Assembly: GCA_036506155.1 (NCBI GenBank) | Contig: DASXSF010000105.1 | Location: 81,025 to 145,024 of the forward strand | Direction of reading: 5' to 3' | Length of the DNA stretch: 64,000 bases | From: DASXRA01 sp036506155 | Lineage (GTDB): Bacteria > Actinomycetota > Actinomycetes > Mycobacteriales > Jatrophihabitantaceae | Shown: piece after piece, positions 50,747 to 59,013 of the stretch | Layout of the letters: the number at the start of each line of letters is the position of its first letter | Numbering within the stretch: the stretch's first letter is position 1 | Notes under the pieces: generated by a model | What the model was told of the DNA's origin: nothing | What the model saw: the letters and a program-made list of their open reading frames with translations, nothing else | The model's database searches: none | Made by a program: the position numbers and the translations under genes

Positions 50747-50770
50747 CGGCCGGCCCCGAAGGGCCGGCCG
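50747..50770 (-). terminator. Intrinsic terminator of erpA
   Basis: A perfect 10-bp stem CGGCCGGCCC/GGGCCGGCCG with a four-base loop (TTCG on the minus strand) is followed by TTTCGT on the minus strand. It starts 13 bases after the erpA stop. Confidence 0.9.
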
Positions 50771-50783
50771 GGTCACACGTGGA

Positions 50784-51143
50784 TCAGCCGCAGAAAGAGT
50801 TGCCGCAGGCACACCCGCCCGTGGCGCTGGGGTTGTCGATGGTGAAGCCCTGCTGCTCGATCGTGTCCGTGAAATCGATCGTGGCGCCGGCCAGGTACGG
50901 GGCGCTCATGCGGTCGACAACGATCGGAACGCCGTGGGAGTCGATGTCGACGTCGCCGTCGAGGACCCGCTCGTCAAAGAACAGCTGGTACTGCAGGCCG
51001 GAGCAACCGCCGGGCTGCACGGCGACGCGCAGCCGCAGGTCGTCGCGACCTTCGTGTTCGATCAGGGCGCGGACCTTGACCGCGGCCGTGTCGGTCAGCG
51101 AGACCGTGCTGGACTGCTCGATCGTGGTGGTTTCGGTGCTCAT
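50784..51143 (-). CDS. erpA: Iron-sulfur cluster insertion protein (A-type carrier)
   Basis: 119 residues, the normal A-type length. The three cluster ligands are Cys47 in QPGGCSGLQYQ and Cys111/Cys113 in GGCACGNSF. It hands 4Fe-4S or 2Fe-2S clusters to target proteins; likely clients nearby include NadA (4Fe-4S) and the two Rieske proteins. It is a single-gene unit with its own terminator, as at Rv2204c. Confidence 0.94.
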   Translation of the reverse strand: MSTETTTIEQSSTVSLTDTAAVKVRALIEHEGRDDLRLRVAVQPGGCSGLQYQLFFDERVLDGDVDIDSHGVPIVVDRMSAPYLAGATIDFTDTIEQQGFTIDNPSATGGCACGNSFCG

Positions 51144-51230
51144 CAGGCTCCCCGGTCGTGGACGGACGTAGAGCTACGGTACGGCAACCTGGCCGGGCCA
51201 GGCCGCTATTCCAGATCGTACCCGCCCGGG

Positions 51231-52121
51231 TCAGGTGACCCGGACTTCGCCGCTCACCACCGTCACCGGCACCTGCGTGAGGCCCGTCGTCGCGGGCCCG
51301 TTGAGCAGCTTGCCGTTCGCGTCGAACCGGGAGCCGTGGCACGGGCAGGTGAATCCCGTCGCCGCGGACTCGAAGCTCACCTCACAGCCCTGGTGCGGGC
51401 AGGTCGCGTCAAATGCCGTGAACTTCCCGGCGCTCAACTGGAGCACCCAGTCGGTGTGCCCGGTATTCGGATCGCGCACCGGCGCGCCCCCGCCGACCGG
51501 CACGTCAGACGCCTTGGTCAGTGCCCCAGTGGGCGGCAGAGCGGCGGAGCGCTTCGGCGCCGGCGCGCGCCGGAACGCCGCGGCTACGCCGGCGAGCACA
51601 ACGCCGGTCAGGGCCATGCCGCCGATCACCAGCGCCCGCCGGGTCTGATCGTCGGCGACGCCGGGATGCCGTTCGCGAGCACGAGCCAGCCAGCCGTCCA
51701 GGGAGTACTCGCCGGCGCCGGCCAGCAGCAGGGGCGTGAACGCGAACAGGTACACCAGGTCCGCGCTGGTGAACCACGGCTCGGCCTGCCAACTGACCGT
51801 CAGCCACAGCGACAACGCGATCAACATGCCGCCGACGGCAGCCACCCGGGTGAGCAGACCGAGCAGCACGCCGAGGCCTACCGCGATCTCCGCAAACGCC
51901 ATGAACAACCCGAACGCGAAGCTATGATCGACTACCGGACCCAGCAGCCCGCCGATCGGGCTGGCGCGCTTGACCGCCAGTACCTGGGCATGGATCGAGG
52001 TCGGCGAGGTCCCCTCGAGGAAGCGCCGGTCGGCGATCTTGGAGATCCCGGCGTAGAGGAAGACGATGCCCAGGAACCCCCGCAGCGGCAGCAGTGCCCG
52101 GCCATCCTTCAGCTGGATCAC
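51231..52121 (-). CDS. DoxX/DoxD membrane domain fused to a Rieske domain
   Basis: 296 residues. The N-terminal part (about 1-140) is a four-helix DoxX-like domain (LPLRGFLGIVFLYAGISKI, FAEIAVGLGVLLGLLTRV). A further helix (about 163-183) leads to an extracytoplasmic Rieske 2Fe-2S domain with TCPHQGC and CPCHGSRFD, ligands complete, ending VTVVSGEVRVT. DoxD-type proteins take part in quinone-linked thiosulfate oxidation and DoxX in redox stress complexes. The fusion would place an electron-transfer cluster on a quinone-proximal anchor. Partner enzymes are not adjacent. Divergent from nadA. Confidence 0.9.
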   Translation of the reverse strand: MIQLKDGRALLPLRGFLGIVFLYAGISKIADRRFLEGTSPTSIHAQVLAVKRASPIGGLLGPVVDHSFAFGLFMAFAEIAVGLGVLLGLLTRVAAVGGMLIALSLWLTVSWQAEPWFTSADLVYLFAFTPLLLAGAGEYSLDGWLARARERHPGVADDQTRRALVIGGMALTGVVLAGVAAAFRRAPAPKRSAALPPTGALTKASDVPVGGGAPVRDPNTGHTDWVLQLSAGKFTAFDATCPHQGCEVSFESAATGFTCPCHGSRFDANGKLLNGPATTGLTQVPVTVVSGEVRVT

Positions 52122-52194
52122 GCTCTCTTCCTCTCACCGTGGGCGCGGCCACATTGGAGCACGCCCGCATGTGTGCAGTACGTAGATTGGTGGT

Positions 52195-53379
52195 GTGACG
52201 TTCACCGAACCGCAAGCTACGCCACTGGCGCTGTTGCTCCTGGGACGAGGCAGCGACCCGGACTCCGAGCGTGGCGTCGACTGCCCGGGTGATCTGCCGC
52301 CGGCGTCAGATCCGGATCTGGTCGCTCGCGCGCGGGCGGCCAAAGCGGCGCTGGGCGATCGCGTGTTCGTGCTGGGCCACCACTACCAGCGCGACGAGGT
52401 GATCCAGTTCGCCGACGTCACCGGCGACTCGTTCAAGCTGGCCCGCGATGCAGCGGCCCGCCCCCAGGCCGATTACATCGTGTTCTGCGGCGTGCACTTC
52501 ATGGCCGAGTCCGCCGACATCCTGACCTCGGCCAGGCAGCAGGTCGTCCTCCCCGATCTGGCGGCCGGCTGCTCGATGGCCGACATGGCGACCGGGCAGC
52601 AGTTGCTCGAGGCCTGGGATGTGCTGACGGACGTCGGCGTCGCCGACGTGACCGTCCCGATCACGTACATGAACTCGTCCGCCGCGATCAAGGGATTCAC
52701 CGGCGCACACGGCGGCGCGGTCTGCACATCGTCGAACGCGGAGCGGGCGCTGCGGTGGGCGTTCGGGCAAGGCGACAAGGTGCTGTTCCTGCCCGATCAG
52801 CACCTGGGCCGGAATACAGCCGTGCTGCAGCTCGGGATGTCGCTGGGCGACTGCGTGCTGTTCGATCCGCACAAGCCGGGCGGCGGACTGACGCCGCGGC
52901 AGCTGCGCGACGCGAAGATGATCCTGTGGCGCGGGCACTGCTCGGTGCACGGGCGGTTCACCGCCGAGAACGTCGCCGAGGTTCGTGCGCGCATCCCCGG
53001 CGTCAATGTTCTGGTGCATCCCGAGTGCCGGCACGAGGTCGTGCTCGGCGCCGATTACGTGGGCTCGACGGAGTACATCATCAAGACGATAGAGTCCGGC
53101 TCCCCCGGTTCATCCTGGGCGGTCGGTACCGAGCTGAACCTGGTGCGGCGCCTCGCCAACCACCATCCGGACAAGCGGATCGTGTTCCTCGAGAAAACGG
53201 TCTGCTACTGCTCGACGATGAACCGCATCGACCTGCCGCACCTCGTTCACTCGCTCGAGTCACTGGCGCGCGGCGAGGTGATCAACCAGATCACCGTCGC
53301 GGAGTCGGTCGCCGTGAACGCGCGCACCGCGCTCGATCGAATGCTCGCATTGCCGCAGGCCACCACTACCCTCAATTGA
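52195..53379 (+). CDS. nadA: Quinolinate synthase A
   Basis: 394 residues from the GTG at 52195. It condenses iminoaspartate with dihydroxyacetone phosphate to quinolinate in de novo NAD synthesis, using a 4Fe-4S cluster. Motifs: LGHHYQRDEVIQFAD, IVFCGVHFMAE (Cys), HPECRHEVV (Cys), GTELNLVRRL and EKTVCYCSTMN (Cys). The family's three cluster cysteines are all present. nadB and nadC do not follow, unlike the usual actinobacterial nadABC set; a DUF3043 gene starts one base after the stop. Confidence 0.95.
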   Translation: MTFTEPQATPLALLLLGRGSDPDSERGVDCPGDLPPASDPDLVARARAAKAALGDRVFVLGHHYQRDEVIQFADVTGDSFKLARDAAARPQADYIVFCGVHFMAESADILTSARQQVVLPDLAAGCSMADMATGQQLLEAWDVLTDVGVADVTVPITYMNSSAAIKGFTGAHGGAVCTSSNAERALRWAFGQGDKVLFLPDQHLGRNTAVLQLGMSLGDCVLFDPHKPGGGLTPRQLRDAKMILWRGHCSVHGRFTAENVAEVRARIPGVNVLVHPECRHEVVLGADYVGSTEYIIKTIESGSPGSSWAVGTELNLVRRLANHHPDKRIVFLEKTVCYCSTMNRIDLPHLVHSLESLARGEVINQITVAESVAVNARTALDRMLALPQATTTLN

Positions 53380-53380
53380 C

Positions 53381-53983
53381 GTGAAGCTGTTACGCCGTCG
53401 CTCGGTGGCTCCCGAGCCAGAGTCCGCGCCCGACGAGCCGACGTCCGACGTCGTCATGGGCAAGGGCCGTCCCACCCCGAAGCGGCGGGACACGACGCCG
53501 CAGCGTGGACCGGTCAGCGCGCCGCGCAGCCGCAAGGAGGCGGTGCAGTGGCAAAAGCAGCAGGCGTCTCGCAATCGCACCACCGGCTCTTCCGGCAAGC
53601 TCAGCGGGCAGGCCCACCGAGAGGCGCTGCGGCGCGGCGACCCTGATGCGCTACCCAAGCGGGACCGGGGTCCGGTGCGCAAACTTGCCCGAGACTGGGT
53701 CGACTCGCGGCGGATGTTCTCGAACTACATGCTGATCCTTTTCCCGCTGTTACTCGTCGGGTACTTCATCCCGTACCTGAACATGGCCGTCTTCGCGTTA
53801 CTGATAGTGATTGTCGCCGAGTGGTACCTGGCTGGACGCCGCATCCGCGCGCTGGCCGTGTCACGGCTCGACGACGTGCGGGAGGGACCGTGGTCGCTCG
53901 GCTTCTACGCGGGCAGCCGCGCCTACATGCCACGCCGCTGGAGGATGCCCGGCCCCCAGGTCAGCATCGGTGACGATATTTGA
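53381..53983 (+). CDS. DUF3043 membrane protein
   Basis: 200 residues from the GTG one base past nadA. A basic, disordered N-terminus (about 1-110, with KGRPTPKRRD and SRKEAVQWQKQQASRNRTT) precedes two transmembrane helices (about 113-130 and 132-148) and a basic C-terminal tail. These features identify the actinobacterial DUF3043 family (Rv2206 in M. tuberculosis). Function unknown; the charged N-terminus suggests contact with nucleic acid or the membrane surface. Confidence 0.9.
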   Translation: MKLLRRRSVAPEPESAPDEPTSDVVMGKGRPTPKRRDTTPQRGPVSAPRSRKEAVQWQKQQASRNRTTGSSGKLSGQAHREALRRGDPDALPKRDRGPVRKLARDWVDSRRMFSNYMLILFPLLLVGYFIPYLNMAVFALLIVIVAEWYLAGRRIRALAVSRLDDVREGPWSLGFYAGSRAYMPRRWRMPGPQVSIGDDI

Positions 53984-54032
53984 TCCGCCGGAGGCGGCGC
54001 ATCGCGTCGCCCTACGGGCGGACCCCGACTAC

Positions 54033-54093
54033 CCCGCCTCGCTTCGTTCGGGCCGCGGCGCGGCCGGCCGGCTCTTCGCGCAAGCGCTCATCG
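54033..54093 (-). repeat. Dispersed GC-rich element, long copy
   Basis: It contains CCCGCCTCGCTTCGTTCGGG and then GGCTCTTCGCGCAAGCGCTC, the same order of blocks as in the 126-bp tandem unit near 19.6-19.95 kb. It lies in the 154-bp gap between the converging DUF3043 and lipoprotein genes; nothing else is seen there. Confidence 0.6.
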
Positions 54094-54137
54094 CACCCGT
54101 GGTCACGAACACTAGGGTTACGTTTCGCCCCCGGCGG

Positions 54138-54794
54138 CTAGGGGGCTGTTCTCTGGAGGGCGAGGGCAGCGACCTTGGCCATGACGGCGCCACGCCTGGA
54201 GGGTGCCAGCAGCGTGTCCACAACGCTCACCGCAACCGTGCGCTGCCCGGACGCGACGACGAGCAGCGGGACGTCGTAGCCCGCGCCGCTGCCTCCGACC
54301 AGTAACGTCCCGTCAACCCCGGACACGGTGGCCGGCGACTGCGTCGCCCCGTGGCTGCGGTAGTCGTCGATCGTGCCGGACAGCCGTGTCTGCGCCTGCT
54401 GTGGCGTGTTGTACAGGCTGACGCCGATCTCCGTGTCCGGAGCGCCGCCGGCACCGGCGCTGATGCCGTAGCGGCAGTTAAGGTAACCGAGGCGGCCGAT
54501 GTTCTTCTCCGGCACGCCCACCACGAACGCAGTCTTGCCGGCGAAGCGCACTCCCATTGTGTCCTCGACGTCGACCTGCGGCAGCAACGAGTCGCAACTA
54601 CCGGAGAGCTTCTTCATCAGCTTCGGCGCCGCGCTCGTGGATGCCGGTCTGCTCGAGGGCTGCGTGCTGCCGGCGGTCGACGCCGTGGGTGTGGTTGTTT
54701 GCTGCGTGTTCGACCCGCCGGAGCTGCAGCTGCTCACCGCAACGAGAACGGCGACAGCGCCCGCAGCGCAGGCGACGCTTCTGCCCGTGCGCAC
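54138..54794 (-). CDS. Secreted lipoprotein (DUF3558-like)
   Basis: 218 residues from the GTG at 54794, four bases after the slipin stop; an ATG at 54839 would add 15 residues before the signal. The lipobox is VAVSSC. A Ser/Thr/Pro-rich linker (about 30-60) leads to an extracytoplasmic domain with GSCDSLLPQVDVEDTMG and a second Cys in LNCRYG, resembling DUF3558-type actinobacterial lipoproteins. Function unknown. It is probably cotranscribed with the slipin gene. Confidence 0.75.
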   Translation of the reverse strand: MRTGRSVACAAGAVAVLVAVSSCSSGGSNTQQTTTPTASTAGSTQPSSRPASTSAAPKLMKKLSGSCDSLLPQVDVEDTMGVRFAGKTAFVVGVPEKNIGRLGYLNCRYGISAGAGGAPDTEIGVSLYNTPQQAQTRLSGTIDDYRSHGATQSPATVSGVDGTLLVGGSGAGYDVPLLVVASGQRTVAVSVVDTLLAPSRRGAVMAKVAALALQRTAP

Positions 54795-54798
54795 GGTG

Positions 54799-55614
54799 TC
54801 ACCGTAACTGCGGCGCCTGCCCGGACCCGTTATCGACACGATTAGCGTCCAGATCGTTGCGCTCGGTCCGTCCTTCGAGGAACCGCAGCAGCTCGACCGG
54901 GAACGGCAGAATCACCGTCGAGTTCTTCTCCGCGGCCACCTGCACCACCGTTTCGAGCAGTCGCAGCTGGAGCGCCGCCGGCGCCTGGGCCATCGCGGCC
55001 GCCGCCTCCGCGAGCTTCTGCGAGGCCTGCAGCTCCCCCTCCGCCGAGATGACCCGAGCCCGCCGCTCGCGTTCGGCCTCAGCCTGCCGGGACATCGACC
55101 GCTTCATCGCCTCTGGCAACGCGACGTCCTTGATCTCGACCCGGTCGATGTGGATGCCCCAGTCCAGCGCCGGGCTGTCGATCATCAGCTCCAGGCCCTG
55201 GTTGAGCCGCTCCCGGTTGGAGAGCAGATCGTCCAGGTCGCTCTTGCCGATCACCGAGCGCAGCGACGTCTGTGCGACCTGGAGCACGGCGAAGCGATAG
55301 TCCTGGACGTTGATGATCGCCAGCATCGGGTCGACGACGTTGAAGTACACCACCGCGTCGACGCGTACGGTCACGTTGTCGCGGGTAATGCCGTCCTGCG
55401 CGGGGACCGGCAGCGTGACGATCTGCATGTTGACCTTGCGGAGCCGTTCGATGCCCGGCTTGACGAACGTCAGCCCTGGACCGCGCGTGTGCTCCAGCAC
55501 CCGGCCCAGCCGGAAGACGAGCCCCTGCTCATACTGCTTGACCGTGCGCGCGCCCACCAGGAAGTAGACGCCGACGCAGGTCAGCAGCACGAGAACGAGG
55601 ACGAGGATGGCCAT
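54799..55614 (-). CDS. SPFH/band-7 (slipin) membrane protein
   Basis: 271 residues from the ATG at 55614, which has GGAGG at good spacing. An N-terminal membrane segment (AILVLVLVLLTCVGVYFLV) precedes the SPFH domain (about 25-185): VKQYEQGLVFRLGR, PAQDGITRDNVTVRVDAVVY and IDRVEIKDVALPE. A helical C-terminal part (about 190-240, AQAPAALQLRLLE) mediates oligomerisation in this family. Slipins organise membrane microdomains and usually pair with an NfeD protease partner, which is not seen next to it here. Confidence 0.93.
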   Translation of the reverse strand: MAILVLVLVLLTCVGVYFLVGARTVKQYEQGLVFRLGRVLEHTRGPGLTFVKPGIERLRKVNMQIVTLPVPAQDGITRDNVTVRVDAVVYFNVVDPMLAIINVQDYRFAVLQVAQTSLRSVIGKSDLDDLLSNRERLNQGLELMIDSPALDWGIHIDRVEIKDVALPEAMKRSMSRQAEAERERRARVISAEGELQASQKLAEAAAAMAQAPAALQLRLLETVVQVAAEKNSTVILPFPVELLRFLEGRTERNDLDANRVDNGSGQAPQLR

Positions 55615-55670
55615 CGCGACCTCCGCATCTACGGCGGTGCGGCCCATGGTAGCTCCGGTGAGTCGGTCGA

Positions 55671-55871
55671 TCAGCTCTCCGAGAGGGGCATCGGGCCGTA
55701 CACGAGTTCGCCGTCGTCGTAGAGACTCACCTGCGCGACGCCCCGCGCGGCAAGATCACGCCAGCTCTCGCCGAGCCAGCTCTCCGCATCGGACTGGCTC
55801 GCGTGCAGCGGCGAACTCGGCGCGTTCAGCGGGCTTCCGTCGGCCGCCTCGAGTCGCCAAGTCCAGCTCAT
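55671..55871 (-). CDS. Small conserved hypothetical protein
   Basis: 66 residues: SWTWRLEAADGSPL, then AESWLGESWRDLAARGVAQV and VSLYDDGELVYGPMPL. Acidic, soluble, one domain; the WLGESW stretch suggests a short helix. I recall similar short proteins in other actinobacteria without known role. It lies upstream of the slipin gene on the same strand and divergent from cbiB (29 bp). Confidence 0.75.
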   Translation of the reverse strand: MSWTWRLEAADGSPLNAPSSPLHASQSDAESWLGESWRDLAARGVAQVSLYDDGELVYGPMPLSES

Positions 55872-55900
55872 GACTGCCGAGCCTAGGCCGTGTCGATAAG

Positions 55901-56800
55901 GTGCGACGCGTGCGCTCGCCCGCGGCCGGACTGCTCATCGGCACCGCCCTCGACGCGCTGGTGCCCGATCCGCGCCGCGGTCACCCGGTCGCGATCTTCG
56001 GTGTGGCGGCGGGCACGCTGGAGCGCCGCTGGTACGCCGACAGCCGGATGCGCGGCGTGGCATTCACGGCGGCCTGCGTCGGGACCGCCGTAGCGCTCGG
56101 CGCGGCCCTCCCGGGCGCGACCGCGACCACCGCTGTAGCGACGTGGGCCGTACTCGGCAGCCGGTCGTTACGGCACGAAGCGGGCCGGGTGCGTCACCAT
56201 CTCGACCGCGGTGATCTTGACGCCGCCCGGCACCAGGTGACGCACCTGGTGAGCCGCGACCCGAAATGCCTCGACGCGGACGGCATCGCCCGGGCGACCG
56301 TCGAGTCCGTCGCCGAGAACACCAGCGACGCAATTGTCGCGCCGCTCTTCTGGGGTGCGGTTGCCGGCGTGCCGGGACTGCTCGGGTACCGGGCCGTCAA
56401 CACGCTCGACGCGATGGTCGGCCACCGCACCCCGCGGTATCGGCGGTTCGGCTGGGCCGCCGCCCGCCTGGACGACGTCGCCAACGTCATCCCGGCACGG
56501 CTGACCGCGGCGCTCGTCGCACTGGTCAGCGGGCGCCCGGCACAGACGCTGCGAGTGGCCGTCCGCGACGGCCACCGGCACCCGAGCCCGAACGCCGGAT
56601 ACGCCGAGGCGGCGTATGCCGGCGCGCTGGGGCTGCGCCTGGGCGGCCGCAACGTCTACGCGGGCCGGGTCGAGGAGCGCCCGCAGCTCGGGGACGGGAC
56701 ACCCGCGGGCCGCGACGACATCCCCCGGGCCACCCGGCTGTGCGCCGCCGCGACGGTCGCCGCCGCCCTCACGGCGGCGCTGATCGCCCGGCGTTGCTAG
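55901..56800 (+). CDS. cbiB: Adenosylcobinamide-phosphate synthase
   Basis: 299 residues from the GTG at 55901 (GTG 55910 possible). A polytopic membrane enzyme that attaches aminopropanol phosphate to adenosylcobyric acid. Conserved segments: ALVPDPRRGHPV, RHHLDRGDLDAARHQVTHLVSRD and the catalytic region ARATVESVAENTSDAIVAP, then YRAVNTLDAMVG. It ends just before a cobalamin riboswitch, so it seems to lie outside that control. The synthesis of the corrin ring is not encoded in this window. Confidence 0.93.
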   Translation: MRRVRSPAAGLLIGTALDALVPDPRRGHPVAIFGVAAGTLERRWYADSRMRGVAFTAACVGTAVALGAALPGATATTAVATWAVLGSRSLRHEAGRVRHHLDRGDLDAARHQVTHLVSRDPKCLDADGIARATVESVAENTSDAIVAPLFWGAVAGVPGLLGYRAVNTLDAMVGHRTPRYRRFGWAAARLDDVANVIPARLTAALVALVSGRPAQTLRVAVRDGHRHPSPNAGYAEAAYAGALGLRLGGRNVYAGRVEERPQLGDGTPAGRDDIPRATRLCAAATVAAALTAALIARRC

Positions 56801-56965
56801 GGTGACTGCGTCCCGGGAGCGCCCCGGGATGACGCAGCTGCAGCGAAGACCGGTGAGAGCCCGGCGCTGTCCCGCAACGGTACTGCCCCCTCGAGGGGCG
56901 AGCCCGGACGCCTGCTCTGCGCCGCGAAACCAGTCCTCGGAGGAAGGGCGGTTCGTTCGACGCCT
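56801..56965 (+). promoter_or_regulatory. Cobalamin (B12) riboswitch
   Basis: Conserved blocks: AAGACCGGTGAGAGCCCGGC, the B12-box-like CTGTCCCGCAACGG and then GAGCCCGGACGCCTGC. Flanking stems are visible (CCGGGAGCGCCCCGGG within CTGCGTC...GACGCAG). It precedes the btuFCD-cbiZ-cob genes and would lower their expression when adenosylcobalamin is plentiful. Borders are approximate; an AGGAGGAAG-like stretch occurs near 56939-56945 before the btuF ribosome site. Confidence 0.92.
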
Positions 56966-57019
56966 CCAGGTGTCGCAGCGGGCGCACTTCGTCCTCCGCG
57001 ATGCCGATGGAGGATGAGC

Positions 57020-57982
57020 ATGCTCAGCAACACGCGACGGGCCCTCGCGGGCCTGGTCGCCTCGGTCGCGGTGCTGTCTCTGGCCGCGTGTAGCAGTTCG
57101 GGCGCTCCGGCGCCCGGTTCCGCACCAGCTCCCCCGACATCCAGTGGCGCCGCCACCCAGTTTCCGTTGACGGTGCACGCCGCGAACGGTGACGTCACGA
57201 TCACCCGCAAGCCGACCGCGATCGTCTCCCTCTCCGCCACCGCGACCGAGATGCTCTTCGCGATCGGCGCCGGTGCGCAGGTAAAGGCCGTCGACCGAGA
57301 CTCCGACTATCCACCGAACGTGCCGCGGACCACCTTGAACGCCCTCCAGCTGAACATCGAGGCGATCGCGGCATACCAGCCGGACCTCGTCGTGGCGGCC
57401 GGGCTGTCCAAAGCGCAGTCCGAGCAGCTTGCCAAGCTTTCCATCCTGGTGCTTGACGAGCCGGCCGTCACGAACATCTCGCAGAGCTACCAGCAATTCG
57501 CCCAACTCGGGGACGCGACGGGACACCGCGACGGCGCCGCCGCCGTCGTCGCACGCATGAAGCAGCAGATCGCCGCGATCGCGCACGCCACGCCCAAGCA
57601 GTCCGCGACCTACTACTACGAGCTGGATCAGACGTACTACTCGGTTACGTCGGCGACGTTCATCGGGCGCGCGCTGCGCCTACTGGGACTGACCAGCATC
57701 GCCGACCCCGCCAAGGGGGCGGCCGCCAGCGGCGGCTACCCGCAACTGTCGGCCGAGTTCATCCTCAATGCCGACCCCGGTTACGTGTTTCTCGCCGACA
57801 CGCGCTGCTGCAAACAGTCGTTGGCGACCCTGGCACGCCGTCCGGGCTGGTCTTCGCTGGCGGCGCTTCGCGGCGGGCGTGTCGTCGCCCTCGACGACGA
57901 CATCGCCTCCCGCTGGGGGCCGCGCATCGTGGACTTGCTGCGCACAGTTTCCGACGCGATGCAGCAGCACCCCCTGCCATGA
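57020..57982 (+). CDS. btuF: Cobalamin/cobamide ABC transporter, binding lipoprotein
   Basis: 320 residues from the ATG at 57020 (GGAGG six bases upstream); the ATG at 57014 is too close to that site. Lipobox LSLAAC with Cys24. The class-III binding fold is indicated by PTAIVSLSATATEMLFAIGAG, DYPPNVP, LNIEAIAAYQPDLVV and the C-terminal GWSSLAALRGGRVVALDDD. The substrate assignment rests on the riboswitch and the cobamide genes downstream; ferric siderophore binding would look similar. It overlaps btuC by four bases. Confidence 0.92.
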   Translation: MLSNTRRALAGLVASVAVLSLAACSSSGAPAPGSAPAPPTSSGAATQFPLTVHAANGDVTITRKPTAIVSLSATATEMLFAIGAGAQVKAVDRDSDYPPNVPRTTLNALQLNIEAIAAYQPDLVVAAGLSKAQSEQLAKLSILVLDEPAVTNISQSYQQFAQLGDATGHRDGAAAVVARMKQQIAAIAHATPKQSATYYYELDQTYYSVTSATFIGRALRLLGLTSIADPAKGAAASGGYPQLSAEFILNADPGYVFLADTRCCKQSLATLARRPGWSSLAALRGGRVVALDDDIASRWGPRIVDLLRTVSDAMQQHPLP

Positions 57983-59013
57983 CCGCTCGCCCCCACCCGG
58001 TGCGGCTTCCGCTGGCGGTGTCGACGCTGGTGCTGCTCGCCGCGATGCTGCTGGCGACGGCCGTCGGCCCGGTTGCCATCGGCGCGGGCGACGTCGTCGG
58101 CACGATCCTTGCGCACCTGTCGTTGCTGGACGTCCACACCGCGACGCCCCCGGTCGACCAGGCCATCGTGTGGCAGCTGCGATTGCCGCGGGTCATTCTC
58201 GCGGCACTGGTCGGAGCGATGCTGGCCGCGGGCGGCACCGCGTACCAGGGAGTGTTGCGCAACTCGCTCGCCGACCCGTTCCTGCTCGGGGTCGCCGCCG
58301 GAGCCGGGCTCGGCGCCACCGCGGCCATCGTCAGCGGCCACAGCGGTCCCGTCTTGCTCCCCGCGGCTGCTTTCGCCGGCGCGGTGCTCGCGGTGGCGCT
58401 CACGTACCTGATCGCGACGGCCGGCGGCGCGCCGGCGCGCGGGTACGCGATCCTGCTCGCCGGAGTTGCCATCGCGGCCATGCTCACGGCAGTGCAGACG
58501 TATCTGCAGCAGCAGCACACCGAGGAGATCCGGCAGATCTACAACTGGATCCTCGGTAGCTTCTCGGTCGCATCGTGGTCGGACGTGCGGCTCCTGCTGC
58601 CGTACGCCGCGGTGAGCGCCGCCGTGCTGCTGGCCCACCGGCGCATCCTCGACGTGCTGCGGGTCGGGGGCGAGGAGGCAGGTGCGCTCGGCATCCACCC
58701 GGAGCGCAGCCGTCTCGTCATCGTGGCCGCCGCCACCCTGGGCACGGCGGCCGCCGTGTCGGTCAGCGGGCTGATCGGCTTCGTCGGCATCATCGTCCCG
58801 CACGCGGTGCGGCTCGCATCCAGCGCCAGCTACCGAGTCGTGCTGCCGGTCTCGATGGTCTGCGGGGCAGCATTCCTGGTACTCGCCGACCTCGTCGCGC
58901 GCACCGTCCTGGCGCCGACCGAGCTGCCCGTCGGCGTGGTCACGGCGGTGGCCGGTGCTCCGTTCTTCCTGATCGTGCTGCGCTCGCGGCGCACCCGGCA
59001 GGGCGTGCTCTGA
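57979..59013 (+). CDS. btuC: Cobalamin/cobamide ABC transporter, permease
   Basis: 344 residues, about ten transmembrane helices, FecCD/BtuC family. Signature segments: LRLPRVILAALVGAMLAAGG, YQGVLRNSLADPFLLGVAAGAGLG, the coupling-helix EEAGALGIHPERSR and GLIGFVGIIVPHAVR. Forms the membrane channel with BtuD. It overlaps btuF by ATGA and btuD by one base. Confidence 0.94.
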   Translation: MTARPHPVRLPLAVSTLVLLAAMLLATAVGPVAIGAGDVVGTILAHLSLLDVHTATPPVDQAIVWQLRLPRVILAALVGAMLAAGGTAYQGVLRNSLADPFLLGVAAGAGLGATAAIVSGHSGPVLLPAAAFAGAVLAVALTYLIATAGGAPARGYAILLAGVAIAAMLTAVQTYLQQQHTEEIRQIYNWILGSFSVASWSDVRLLLPYAAVSAAVLLAHRRILDVLRVGGEEAGALGIHPERSRLVIVAAATLGTAAAVSVSGLIGFVGIIVPHAVRLASSASYRVVLPVSMVCGAAFLVLADLVARTVLAPTELPVGVVTAVAGAPFFLIVLRSRRTRQGVL

